From a bacterium (lineage in GTDB: Bacteria; BMS3Abin14), in the NCBI GenBank assembly GCA_029210545.1, contig JARGFV010000043.1:1-19276 (forward strand): DNA of 19,276 bases, read 5' to 3'. This document shows, one piece after another, positions 1-7,084 of this stretch. The notes under the pieces are model-generated. The model was not told the origin of the DNA. It searched no databases and saw nothing but the letters and a program-made list of their open reading frames with translations. Both the position numbers and the translations under genes were made by a program. Each line of letters opens with the position of its first letter. Position 1 is the first letter of the stretch.

Positions 1-157
1 ACAACAGGACCATCGCGCCTGGGAAAGGCGCCCGGATCGAGAGCCAATGGCTGCATGTTCGATCCGTGAGGGAACCGAAAACCACGCTTTTCGGTTTCCG
101 TCAGCGAAAAGTCGCGCCACGACTTTTCGCACTACCAATAGGAAGGAGGACCATCAC
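1..157. other. Leader with three successive stem-loops upstream of the bS22-like gene
   Basis: I see no recognisable gene here. Three inverted repeats follow one another: GCGCCT/AGGCGC (15-20 with 26-31, 5-nt loop), GGAACCGAAAA/TTTTCGGTTTCC (71-81 with 88-99, one G-T pair), and a perfect 11-bp stem GCGAAAAGTCG/CGACTTTTCGC (104-114 with 120-130, loop CGCCA). The last one resembles the inverted repeat at 6736-6765. None is followed by a clear T-run, so they may be a structured mRNA leader or dispersed palindromic repeats. All three frames are open through the first ~60 bases, so the 3' end of an upstream gene cannot be excluded. Confidence 0.55.
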
Positions 158-247
158 TTGGGAAGCGTTATTAAAAAGCGTCGCAAGAAGATGCGAAAAC
201 ACAAGCATAAGAAACTCCTGGCCAAAAGCAGACACAAGAGGAAGTAG
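158..247 (+). CDS. bS22-like mini ribosomal protein (AURKAIP1/COX24 domain, DUF1713)
   Basis: This encodes a 29-residue, extremely basic peptide (GSVIKKRRKKMRKHKHKKLL and onward), mostly Lys, Arg and His. The GSVIKKRRKKM..KKHKKLL..(S/T)RHKR pattern is the AURKAIP1/COX24 family. Its bacterial members include bS22, a roughly 30-residue protein of the mycobacterial small ribosomal subunit, so a role bound to 16S rRNA is likely. I chose the TTG at 158 because a strong Shine-Dalgarno GGAAGGAGGA (141-150) sits 7 nt upstream and the homology starts exactly there. An in-frame ATG at 47 would add a tail running through the stem-loops and is unlikely. The next gene starts three bases after the stop, so the two are probably co-translated. 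Automated callers tend to miss or over-extend this gene. Confidence 0.85.
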   Translation: MGSVIKKRRKKMRKHKHKKLLAKSRHKRK

Positions 248-250
248 CCG

Positions 251-712
251 TTGACCGTCACTATCGGAGTCATCGGGTCCGCTGATCCGGAAAGGAATCG
301 TGACCCCCTTGCGGTGGAGGTAGGCTCCCTTATTGCCGGCAACGGCGCTGTCATGGTCTGCGGCGGCCTTTCCGGAATCATGGAAGCGGCCAGTTTCGGA
401 GTCAACCAGCAAGATGGCGTGACAATAGGGATTCTTCCAGGATCTGACAAGAGGGCCGCCAACCCTTTCGTGACACACTGTGTCCCGTCGGGGCTGGGCG
501 TCGCAAGGAACGTCATGATCGTCCGTACGGCTGATGCCCTCATCGCCCTTCCCGGCGGTCACGGAACCATGTCCGAGATCGCCCTCGGCCTCAATGTCGG
601 TAAACCGGTCGTTGACCTCGGCGGGTGGGAGATCCCGGGAATGATCCCGGTCCAGACTGCGGAAGAAGCGGTTCTCACGGCCCTCGAACTGGGTGCGAAC
701 CTTTCGGAATGA
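251..712 (+). CDS. TIGR00725/LOG-like nucleotide-binding protein
   Basis: A 153-residue protein of the Rossmann-like family that includes the LOG (lysine decarboxylase-like) proteins and the TIGR00725 group. Visible motifs are an N-terminal GVIGS, GGLSGIMEA (about 38-46), GILPG (60-64), and the diagnostic NVMIVRTADALIALPGG followed by HGTMSE, giving the PGGxGTxxE signature at residues 101-109. LOG enzymes cleave nucleoside 5'-monophosphates or cytokinin nucleotides. TIGR00725 members are smaller and mostly uncharacterised, so a phosphoribohydrolase-like activity is inference. The start is TTG at 251, preceded by AGAGGAAG over the end of the bS22-like gene. The stop TGA (710-712) overlaps the miaB ATG in an ATGA junction, which suggests translational coupling. 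Confidence 0.8.
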   Translation: MTVTIGVIGSADPERNRDPLAVEVGSLIAGNGAVMVCGGLSGIMEAASFGVNQQDGVTIGILPGSDKRAANPFVTHCVPSGLGVARNVMIVRTADALIALPGGHGTMSEIALGLNVGKPVVDLGGWEIPGMIPVQTAEEAVLTALELGANLSE

Positions 713-2031
713 ATACTCAAGGCAAACTTTTCGTCAAGACCTTCGGTTGTCAGATGAACGTCTACGATACCGAGAAGATCTACGCCTTCATGCAGGAGAG
801 GTACCTTCCGGCCTCCAGCGAAGAGGAGGCCGATGTCATTATCCTCAACACCTGTTCCATACGCGACAAGGCCGAGCAGAAGGTCTACAGCCTCCTCGGC
901 CGTATCAAGCCCCTGAAAAAGGCCCACCCTCACCTCGTTGTGGGAGTGGGAGGGTGCGTCGCCCAGCAGGAAGGCGAGAGGCTGCTCAGGCGCTCTCCGG
1001 TGGTGGACATCGTGTTCGGAACCCACAACATCGATGAACTGCCCGGGCTCATCGACGAGCGTTTAAGGCACGGCCGGCGGATCTGCCGCATCAGGGAAGA
1101 CCGCGACAGGACCCCCGCTCCAGAGGCTCCACATTCGGCCCGCGGAAACTCTCCCTCAGCGCTTCTCACCATCATGAAGGGGTGCGACAATTACTGTGCC
1201 TACTGTGTCGTCCCCATCGTAAGGGGACGTGAGGTCAGCCGGCCCCTTTCAAAGATCCTCGACGAAGCGACTCACCTGGCTGACAGTGGTGTCCGGGAGA
1301 TCACCCTTCTGGGACAGAACGTCAATTCATACAGCGATCCCGGATCGGGCGCCTGTTTTGTCGATCTACTCGGAAAGATCGACAGCATATCCGGCATCGA
1401 CCGCCTCAGGTTCGTCACTTCCCATCCCAAGGACTTTTCGCACGAACTTGCCAAAGCCATGGCCGACCTGCCTGCTATCTGCGAACACATCCACCTGCCG
1501 GTTCAGGCCGGATCGGACAGTGTCCTGGAAGCGATGGGGAGAGGATACACATCCGCCGAGTATCTTGAAAAGGTCTCCATGCTCAGGAAGCTGGTACCCG
1601 GGGTCGAGTTCACCACCGACATCATCGTCGGGTTCCCCGGGGAAACGAGGGATGATTTCGAAAAGACCCTCCAGCTCATCGAGCAGGTCCGGTACCAGAA
1701 CGCCTTCTCTTTCCGTTTTTCGCCGCGTCCGGGCACCAGGGCTGTCGAAATGGACGATCCGGTCCCGGCTGATGAAAAACGATCCTGGCTGCCGGAGTTC
1801 CAGGCTGTTCAGAACCGGATCACGGAAAGCAGGCACCAGGCCATGGTGGGCCAGACACTGGAAGTGCTTGTGGAAGGTGAAGATCGTAAACGAAGCGGCC
1901 TGCTGGAAGGCAGAAGCCGTTCAAATTTCATCGTCCATTTCGCGGGTGAACCATCCCTTATTGGCCAGACGGTCCAGGCGTCGATCAGAAGGGCCCGGAC
2001 GATCCACCTGGAAGGAGAACTGCTGCCTTGA
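709..2031 (+). CDS. miaB: tRNA-2-methylthio-N6-dimethylallyladenosine synthase MiaB
   Basis: A 440-residue radical-SAM methylthiotransferase that adds the 2-methylthio group to i6A37 in tRNAs reading UNN codons. It should carry two [4Fe-4S] clusters. The N-terminal UPF0004 domain supplies Cys14 (FGCQMN), Cys49 (NTCSIR) and Cys83 (GGCVAQ). The radical-SAM motif GCDNYCAYC supplies Cys159, Cys163 and Cys166. A C-terminal TRAM domain (about 375-440) follows. Length and spacing match characterised MiaB (E. coli C157/C161/C164). I chose the ATG at 709, which overlaps the preceding stop as ATGA. A GTG or ATG upstream at 625 would add 28 residues translated from the previous gene. The end overlaps the next gene in a TTGA junction. 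The miaB followed by DUF151 order is a recurring bacterial arrangement. Confidence 0.95.
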   Translation: MNTQGKLFVKTFGCQMNVYDTEKIYAFMQERYLPASSEEEADVIILNTCSIRDKAEQKVYSLLGRIKPLKKAHPHLVVGVGGCVAQQEGERLLRRSPVVDIVFGTHNIDELPGLIDERLRHGRRICRIREDRDRTPAPEAPHSARGNSPSALLTIMKGCDNYCAYCVVPIVRGREVSRPLSKILDEATHLADSGVREITLLGQNVNSYSDPGSGACFVDLLGKIDSISGIDRLRFVTSHPKDFSHELAKAMADLPAICEHIHLPVQAGSDSVLEAMGRGYTSAEYLEKVSMLRKLVPGVEFTTDIIVGFPGETRDDFEKTLQLIEQVRYQNAFSFRFSPRPGTRAVEMDDPVPADEKRSWLPEFQAVQNRITESRHQAMVGQTLEVLVEGEDRKRSGLLEGRSRSNFIVHFAGEPSLIGQTVQASIRRARTIHLEGELLP

Positions 2032-2528
2032 TAGAGATCGAGGTTAAAATCCACGGTCTGACAATGGACCCCAAGAATAACAGCCCGGTCATCCTCCTGA
2101 AGGAAACGGCAAGCCAGAGGGCCCTTCCGATCTGGATCGGCACGGTGGAGGCCAACTCCATCGCCACCGCAATGGCAGGCCTGGAGCCGCCGCGCCCGAT
2201 GACACACGACCTCCTGCACAACGCCATACTGGCCGCGGGATACTGCGTCTCCCGCGTTGTGATCACGGAGCTTACAGACAATACTTTCTACGCGGTGATC
2301 CACCTGGATTCCGATAATGGAATGCTGGAGCTGGATTCACGACCATCCGATGCCATTGCCCTGGCTGTCAGGAGTCACTGCCCGATTTTCGTTAACAAGA
2401 GGGTTTTCGAACAGTCCGGCATCGATCTGACGATCCTTGAAAACAGTGAAACCGCGTCGGAGAAGGACGAATGGCTGGAAATGCTGGAGAGCATGGATCC
2501 CGAGGACTACAGCAAGTATAAAATGTAG
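2028..2528 (+). CDS. Bifunctional nuclease family protein (BFN, DUF151)
   Basis: A 166-residue member of the bifunctional nuclease (DUF151) family. The opening IEIEVKIHGLTMDPKNN, then PVILLKETASQRALPIWIGT, EANSIATAM, the PRPMTHDLLHNAI segment, and SRPSDAIALAVRSHCPIFV are the conserved blocks of that family (typical length 150-200). Plant members have RNase and DNase activity, but the role of bacterial members is poorly known. The C-terminal tail is acidic and resembles the UVR-adjacent tails of relatives. The start is TTG at 2028, supported by GGAAGGAG at 2010-2017, and it overlaps the miaB stop as TTGA, which implies coupled translation. A connection to tRNA or RNA metabolism is only suggested by the neighbour. 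The gene ends two bases before a heptamer repeat block. Confidence 0.88.
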   Translation: MIEIEVKIHGLTMDPKNNSPVILLKETASQRALPIWIGTVEANSIATAMAGLEPPRPMTHDLLHNAILAAGYCVSRVVITELTDNTFYAVIHLDSDNGMLELDSRPSDAIALAVRSHCPIFVNKRVFEQSGIDLTILENSETASEKDEWLEMLESMDPEDYSKYKM

Positions 2529-2530
2529 GA

Positions 2531-2551
2531 AATCAGTAATCTGTAATCAGA
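2531..2551. repeat. Heptamer quasi-tandem repeat, AATCAGT/AATCTGT type
   Basis: Three consecutive 7-mers, AATCAGT then AATCTGT then AATCAGA, begin two bases after the nuclease stop codon. Alternating CAG and CTG makes the block partly self-complementary. The same word family recurs about 9.7 kb away at 12273-12293. Confidence 0.8.
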
Positions 2552-2595
2552 AGTAAGCGAATAACATCCATACTGAGGGAAAGGGAAGGGGATCC

Positions 2596-3018
2596 ATGGA
2601 AGACGGCGATCAGGCACCGCCTCCATCGCAGCAGCAGGAGACGTCCCCTTTAAGGACCTGGGGACCGGCAGCGTGCGTGGCGGCAGTCATCCTGATCCTT
2701 TCATCCATACCGGGCACAGCCTTCCCCAAGCATCCGGACAGGCTCAACAGCGCCGTCCACTTTCTGGAATTCTGTTTGCTGGGGTTCTTCCTGACCAGGG
2801 CGATCAGCACGTGGAGGCCCATGGGACGTTTGAGTCTCATCCTGACATCCGCGGCCATTTGCGGCACTTTCGGTTTCCTGGATGAGGCACACCAGTTTCT
2901 GATACCCTACAGGATGTTTGATATCATGGATCTGTTTTACGACATTCTGGGAGCCATCACCGGAGGACTCATCTTTATAGTAACCGGATGTTCGTCGGCA
3001 CACGCGGATGGAGCCTGA
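2596..3018 (+). CDS. VanZ-like family membrane protein
   Basis: A 140-residue integral membrane protein with four predicted hydrophobic segments, at about residues 25-46, 53-72, 80-98 and 112-132. VanZ-like hallmarks are visible: SSIPGTAFP in the first loop, the SAVHFLEFCLLG helix carrying His and Glu, GFLDEAHQFLIPYRMFDIMD (acidic/His followed by Arg-x-x-Asp), and the closing YDILGAITGG. VanZ gives low-level teicoplanin resistance in enterococci. Most VanZ-like proteins in environmental bacteria have no known role, so no resistance function is claimed. The start ATG at 2596 follows a purine-rich stretch (GGGAAGGGG) that can act as ribosome binding site. The gene ends five bases before the next start. 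Confidence 0.8.
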   Translation: MEDGDQAPPPSQQQETSPLRTWGPAACVAAVILILSSIPGTAFPKHPDRLNSAVHFLEFCLLGFFLTRAISTWRPMGRLSLILTSAAICGTFGFLDEAHQFLIPYRMFDIMDLFYDILGAITGGLIFIVTGCSSAHADGA

Positions 3019-3023
3019 TACCC

Positions 3024-4463
3024 ATGCCTGAACGATCCATCATTCACCGGGCAGAGGACCTTCAGGATCTCCCGAAACTTTCGGAGAACCTGCTCGACGA
3101 CCTCATGGCCAGATCGCAGGCATCTTCCGGGACGGTGTGGATACTGGACCAGGACCAATCCTTCCGGAAGGTGAGTTCACGCGGTACGGGTAAAAGAAGC
3201 AAGTCCATCGATCCCGGTGAGATCATCCACCGACACGAAGAGATCTCGAAGGGGACCCCTTTCTTCGAGCACAGCGGCGGCAAGGTGATCCTGAACAGCC
3301 TTTTCCTGCCAGTCCTTTACCACGACGTGCTGGTCGCCATAGCCCACCTGGAACTCTCCACATACAGCGAAGCCGCCCTTGACGACAACACCTTTGAATC
3401 GATCCGCGCTGTTGCCGACAAGTACGCCACTTTCCTGAGCAATGCCCAGATTCTTGACAGGATGCGCGGGAACCCTCTGAAAGACCTTGAATCGGACACT
3501 TACAATGAACCGTTCATCCTCGATTTCCTGAAACGGCAGGTCACCATGGGGCGGAGGTTCAGACGGCGTGTCGGAGTTCTCAACCTTGATTATGAGGGCG
3601 CTGAACAGTTCCAGAAAAAGCAGAGCTACCGCCTCGTCCAGGCCATGATCAAGGATATCTCGGAGACCCTTCAGGGGATACTCAGGGACTATGACGTTGT
3701 CGCCCACGTGGGGAATTTCCGGTTCATCATGGGCCTCCCGGAAACGGACAGCCTTGGCTGCCGCATCTCAATCGAGAGGATCAGGCGCGGTTTCGGAAGG
3801 CTCTCCTACCTCGGTGAGCGGTTCGAAAGGTACGGTTTGAAACCCCACTTCGGATTCGCCTGCTATCCCGAGGACGGCCCAACCGCCGATGCCCTTCTCA
3901 CCAAGGTCCTTTCCAACGCGTGGATTAACCGGTCCGACCCCTTCAACAACCTCCAGTGGGTTGATCGCGGGTTCTGGGACCTCGTGGAGAAATTCACCAC
4001 CGATCCCGAGGGGGGGGAGCTTTCGCTCCTTCGTTTCACGGAGAGGACATCCTTCAAAGCGAATTTCACCTATCTTCTTCAGGAAGCCATCGTCAACGAT
4101 GTGGTGATGAACCCTGAAAGGCGCGGGCTGCTGTACATCGGAACGGACAATGCGCTCATCACCGAAGCCCTCCTGACGAAGAACACCTCCCTGCCCAAAG
4201 CGGCTACGAGGGTCAGCGTATTCGGCGACTTGGAAAACACCCACGTTCTCAAGGATCTCAACATCAATACCATTACCATCTCCCCCGAACAGTCCAAGGG
4301 GTTCCAGTTCATCCTCCTACTGACAGACAAGGTGACCTATGCCCTCATGGGCGTTCACCACAGGATCGACGAGTGGAAGGGTTTCCACACCTCCAATGAC
4401 AAACTCGTGGAGCGACTGGTTTTCAAACTGAGGGAAGAGTATTCCCTCCAGGAACAGGTCTGA
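3024..4463 (+). CDS. GAF domain protein with degenerate GGDEF domain
   Basis: A 479-residue cytoplasmic protein. Residues ~15-145 look like a GAF sensor domain (SGTVWILDQDQSFRKVSSRG, the FLPVLYHDVLVAIAHLEL strand pattern, then a connecting helix). Residues ~160-300 follow the GGDEF fold: VGVLNLDYEGAEQFQ, LRDYDVVAHVG, and the late strand PHFGFACYPEDGPTADALL. The active-site motif is broken: the GGDEF position reads G-N-F-R-F (230-234), so cyclic di-GMP synthesis is not expected. The last ~180 residues are unrecognised. I chose the ATG at 3024 because GATGGAG lies 10 nt upstream. An in-frame ATG at 2988 would overlap vanZ by 31 bases. It is probably a ligand-sensing or scaffold partner for the signalling proteins that follow, which is inference from order. 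Confidence 0.7.
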   Translation: MPERSIIHRAEDLQDLPKLSENLLDDLMARSQASSGTVWILDQDQSFRKVSSRGTGKRSKSIDPGEIIHRHEEISKGTPFFEHSGGKVILNSLFLPVLYHDVLVAIAHLELSTYSEAALDDNTFESIRAVADKYATFLSNAQILDRMRGNPLKDLESDTYNEPFILDFLKRQVTMGRRFRRRVGVLNLDYEGAEQFQKKQSYRLVQAMIKDISETLQGILRDYDVVAHVGNFRFIMGLPETDSLGCRISIERIRRGFGRLSYLGERFERYGLKPHFGFACYPEDGPTADALLTKVLSNAWINRSDPFNNLQWVDRGFWDLVEKFTTDPEGGELSLLRFTERTSFKANFTYLLQEAIVNDVVMNPERRGLLYIGTDNALITEALLTKNTSLPKAATRVSVFGDLENTHVLKDLNINTITISPEQSKGFQFILLLTDKVTYALMGVHHRIDEWKGFHTSNDKLVERLVFKLREEYSLQEQV

Positions 4464-4501
4464 TCCGGAAATTTGCCTGACATCCGCAAATTTCCGGATT
4501 T
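4463..4501 (+). terminator. Perfect 14-bp stem-loop between two signalling genes
   Basis: The stem ATCCGGAAATTTGC (4463-4476) pairs perfectly with GCAAATTTCCGGAT (4486-4499) around a 9-nt loop. It begins on the last base of the preceding stop codon and ends 13 bases before the next ATG. Only a short T-tract (4499-4501) follows, so it is a weak intrinsic terminator, an attenuator, or an mRNA-processing or stability hairpin. Confidence 0.65.
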
Positions 4502-4512
4502 CGGTTGAGGTA

Positions 4513-5994
4513 ATGAAGAAAATCCTTTTAGTCGACGCAGATGAAAAGTTTCTCGGTAAGCTGGCCAGGCGCATGGATAAAGCCGGCTTTGAGGTGAAAA
4601 CCGCCTCCGACGGTTCCGGCGCATTGGAGTCCGCCCTCCGGGAAAAACCGGATCTGATCGTCACCAACTATCATCTTCCCCTTTTCGATGGCGAACGGCT
4701 GCGGGCGTTTATCAAGAACAACCCCACCACCACCCATATCCCGTTCATCTTCCTCATCGATTCCGACAGGGGACAGGATGAAGCCCTCGCCTCCGCCGGT
4801 GGGGATTCCCTCATTGTCAAACCGTTCCGCTGGAAGGAGATCCAGGAAAAGATCGGCCAGATCCTGGAACGCAACAAGGAAGCGATCCCGAAACCCGCCG
4901 GCAGCGGGGTGGAGGGAAGCCTCAACGAGGTGTCCCTTGTGGACCTGCTGCAGATCTTCGGTCTCAACCGCAGGACCGGGACACTCACCCTCCTCCACGG
5001 AGAGCAGGAGGGAAAGATCTATCTCGTGAACGGATCGGTCATCAGCACTGTCCTGGGCGAGACAAACGGGGAAAAGGCCCTTTACCGTATCTTGCGATGG
5101 CAGGACGGCACTTTCCGTTATCATCCGGGCGAGGTCAACATCACACGCAACATTACCCGTTCCATGGACGCCCTTCTCATGGAGGGGATGAGACAACTCG
5201 ATGAGTGGGATTCCATCTACAGGCTCATGCCCCCTCCTGACACCGTCCTGGAACTGGCCAAATCGAGGGAAGATCTGCCCCAGAACATGCGGCCTGTCAC
5301 CCAGGAGGTCATCCTCCTGCTTGAGTTCTACAGCACACTGAAAGAGATCGTGGAAAAGGCCACCCACACCGACTACGATATCTGCCGGTCTATTCTTGGC
5401 CTGATCCAGAAGGGGATCGTCAGACCTGTCGCAGACAGAATGGCGCCCGCCAGAAAGGATGAACCGCTCATCAGCAGCGAGGAAGCGATCGCCATCCATC
5501 GCATCCTGCGGCCTGTTCCGGGAGATTACGAAGGATCCCACTGGGGCAAGGTCCTGGTCTTTTCACCGGATGTCGATGTGATCAGGCGCTTCCTGACCAA
5601 CGTCACCAACGTGAAGGAGTTCAAGCTGTCCAGGGACAACTTCTCCAACCAGGAGGTCATCAACGCCTCTTTCGGGACCCTGGGCACCATGGAGATATCG
5701 GATAGCGCCTACCTGCAGATATTCCTTCTCCCGTCGACCCTGGAATCGTCTCCACTGTGGCACGGCTTCTCCGAGGGCGCTGTCGGGGCATTCTACCTCC
5801 AGAATGGTGGTATCAATGAGGATGACACGCTGTCTCTGGTAAGATGGTTCCTGGAACACGAACTGGAAAAACCTCTTCTGGTACGTCAGATCGAGGATAC
5901 TCCGGCCCATATCGACATGGGGGCGGAGATGTTCAAAGAGCTTTTCAATATGATCCAGAACCGCCAGGCAATAAGCGAGGATATGCAAGCATGA
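4513..5994 (+). CDS. Pseudo-receiver / DUF4388 (PATAN) / pseudo-GTPase protein
   Basis: A 493-residue protein with three parts. Residues 1-120 are a CheY-like receiver (KILLVDADE, HIPFIFLIDSDRG, IVKPF with Lys103), but the phospho-acceptor Asp is Asn52 (DLIVTNYHLP) and one of the two metal-binding acidic residues is Ala9, so normal phosphorylation is unlikely. Residues ~132-305 are a DUF4388/PATAN domain (GSLNEVSLVDLLQIFGLNRR, GKIYLVNGSVI, GEKALYRILRWQDGTF). Residues ~343-465 look like a small Ras/MglA-type GTPase (WGKVLVFSP, then FGTLGTMEI, LQIFLLP, SEGAVGAFYL) with no P-loop Gly-Lys-Ser/Thr. The start ATG has GAGG 3 nt upstream. The stop overlaps the next start (ATGA). PATAN proteins often link two-component signals to motility or gene control; here it probably works as a binding scaffold. 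Confidence 0.75.
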   Translation: MKKILLVDADEKFLGKLARRMDKAGFEVKTASDGSGALESALREKPDLIVTNYHLPLFDGERLRAFIKNNPTTTHIPFIFLIDSDRGQDEALASAGGDSLIVKPFRWKEIQEKIGQILERNKEAIPKPAGSGVEGSLNEVSLVDLLQIFGLNRRTGTLTLLHGEQEGKIYLVNGSVISTVLGETNGEKALYRILRWQDGTFRYHPGEVNITRNITRSMDALLMEGMRQLDEWDSIYRLMPPPDTVLELAKSREDLPQNMRPVTQEVILLLEFYSTLKEIVEKATHTDYDICRSILGLIQKGIVRPVADRMAPARKDEPLISSEEAIAIHRILRPVPGDYEGSHWGKVLVFSPDVDVIRRFLTNVTNVKEFKLSRDNFSNQEVINASFGTLGTMEISDSAYLQIFLLPSTLESSPLWHGFSEGAVGAFYLQNGGINEDDTLSLVRWFLEHELEKPLLVRQIEDTPAHIDMGAEMFKELFNMIQNRQAISEDMQA

Positions 5995-6383
5995 GTCAGA
6001 CCGGCAGGGACATTCTCATCGTCGACGATGATACAAGCATCCAGGAGCTGCTCAGGATCATCCTCACCAAGCACGGGTATACGGTGCATCAGGCCACCAA
6101 CGGCGAGGAGGCTATCCACAGGTACATGGAAGTGGATCCGGACCTCGTGATCAGCGACATCTCCATGCCGAAAGGAGATGGTTTCAACGTTGCCATCATC
6201 ATCCGCAGCAAGGAAAGGGATGGGAAAAACATCCCGATCCTCCTGATCAGCGCCTTTTACGACGATCACGCCAACGTGAAGAACGCGGAAAGGTGCGGAG
6301 CTTCCGCCTTTCTGCCAAAACCGTTCACGCAGAAACAGCTCATGGATGCTGTGGAAAGCCTCCTCAGAAATGGTAATGACTGA
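5991..6383 (+). CDS. Single-domain response regulator (CheY-like)
   Basis: A 130-residue stand-alone receiver domain with all catalytic residues: the acidic pocket Asp12/Asp13 (ILIVDDDTS), phospho-acceptor Asp56 (LVISDISMPKGDG), a Ser in the switch strand (ILLISAF) and the conserved Lys in FLPKPF. There is no output domain, so it must act by protein-protein contact or in a phosphorelay. The ATG at 5991 overlaps the previous stop (ATGA); an upstream in-frame ATG at 5844 would run back through the preceding gene and is rejected. Being coupled to a pseudo-receiver protein suggests that this is the functional phospho-switch of the pair. The cognate kinase is not proven, but two histidine kinases lie in this window. 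Confidence 0.9.
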   Translation: MSQTGRDILIVDDDTSIQELLRIILTKHGYTVHQATNGEEAIHRYMEVDPDLVISDISMPKGDGFNVAIIIRSKERDGKNIPILLISAFYDDHANVKNAERCGASAFLPKPFTQKQLMDAVESLLRNGND

Positions 6384-6696
6384 GAACAGGTGCTCCTTCT
6401 GCGCAAGGCTCATGGTGCCGGGTTCACTGCGGTACGTTCTCATGTGGAAAATGTTCGCCGATTATGATGGTATAATCGATCTTGAGGATGAGCGTAGCCT
6501 CGAGAACACGATGAGGGCTGTCAAAATCGCCAACGGCGCCGACCTGGAGGACCAGGTGTACCTGGAGCGCCGCCATATCCTTTGCCCGTCCTGCCGGGAG
6601 GAGATCCTGGATTCGCTGGCCGCTTTTGAACACAGCCGGAGCGAACCGGAAGAACCAGCAGGCGGGAACGGGGAAGGGGAACGGAACCTGCACTGA
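6376..6696 (+). CDS. Small CxxC...CxxC protein, probable zinc-binding, unknown function
   Basis: A 106-residue protein that I do not recognise at family level. Two cysteine pairs, Cys6-x2-Cys9 (RCSFCARLM) and Cys70-x2-Cys73 (ILCPSCREE), are separated by about 60 mostly polar residues and could form a split zinc ribbon or treble-clef knuckle. The C-terminal 25 residues are Gly/Glu-rich and look disordered. The ATG at 6376 overlaps the end of the response-regulator gene by 8 bases. ATGs at 6370 and 6346 are in frame but extend into the regulator gene. The overlap places it at the end of the signalling operon. A heptamer repeat starts 10 bases after its stop codon. Confidence 0.65.
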   Translation: MTENRCSFCARLMVPGSLRYVLMWKMFADYDGIIDLEDERSLENTMRAVKIANGADLEDQVYLERRHILCPSCREEILDSLAAFEHSRSEPEEPAGGNGEGERNLH

Positions 6697-6705
6697 AGAG
6701 CAGGC

Positions 6706-6733
6706 TTATGGTTGAGGGTTTATGGTTGATGAC
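6706..6733. repeat. Heptamer repeat, TTATGGT/TGAGGGT type
   Basis: Four 7-bp units form a 14-bp direct repeat: TTATGGT+TGAGGGT (6706-6719) followed by TTATGGT+TGATGAC (6720-6733). It runs straight into the palindrome at 6736-6765. Confidence 0.7.
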
Positions 6734-6735
6734 TT

Positions 6736-6765
6736 CGCAAAAAGTCCCGGATTGGACTTTTCGCG
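6736..6765. repeat. Palindromic repeat related to the one at 104-130
   Basis: CGCAAAAAGTCC (6736-6747) and GGACTTTTCGCG (6754-6765) form a 12-bp inverted repeat with one mismatch and a 6-nt loop. The core GAAAAGTC/GACTTTTC is shared with the stem-loop at 104-130, which indicates a dispersed palindromic family. From memory, similar GACTTCGCAAAAAGTC palindromes recur in deltaproteobacterial spacers. Confidence 0.65.
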
Positions 6766-7084
6766 ACCCTGTCAAGGTTGTACGTCACGCCGGCCGGATC
6801 TCTCTGAAAATCCGGCGAGCGTATTATGGATTGTTCCAGATGATCCGCCAGATGATCCACATCGTGTCCATGGCATAGCGGACGGTTCTGAAAACAGCGG
6901 GTTACGTGTTCCTGAGGGGGAACCATACCCGAAATCCGGCGATTGGACCCTTCCGGTCGGGGTCAGGGCGTCGATCAACAGTTCCTGACGCTGCCCGGAC
7001 ACGTTCTTCGGACCCGGACCGAAAAAACGGCCTCTCCGATGCCCCGACCGGAGGCCGGCCCAAACCAATCGCGGAATTCGGGCT
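6766..7084. other. Non-coding spacer before the GAF histidine kinase
   Basis: Over 300 bases with no convincing gene. ORFs exist on both strands but their translations resemble nothing I know and they have no good ribosome binding sites. Two weak inverted repeats are visible: GCCGGAT/ATCCGGC (6793-6799 with 6810-6816) and CGGCCTC/GAGGCCG (7028-7034 with 7051-7057). A promoter for the downstream kinase gene should lie here, but I cannot identify a consensus. Confidence 0.4.

Noticed and set aside
1-70. tRNA-like end (GTTCGATCC near 57-65)
   Set aside because: No acceptor, D-arm or anticodon arm could be paired around it.
4528-5541. 337-aa open frame on the minus strand
   Set aside because: It lies fully antisense to the receiver/DUF4388 gene, has no recognisable motif, and open antisense frames are expected in GC-rich sequence.
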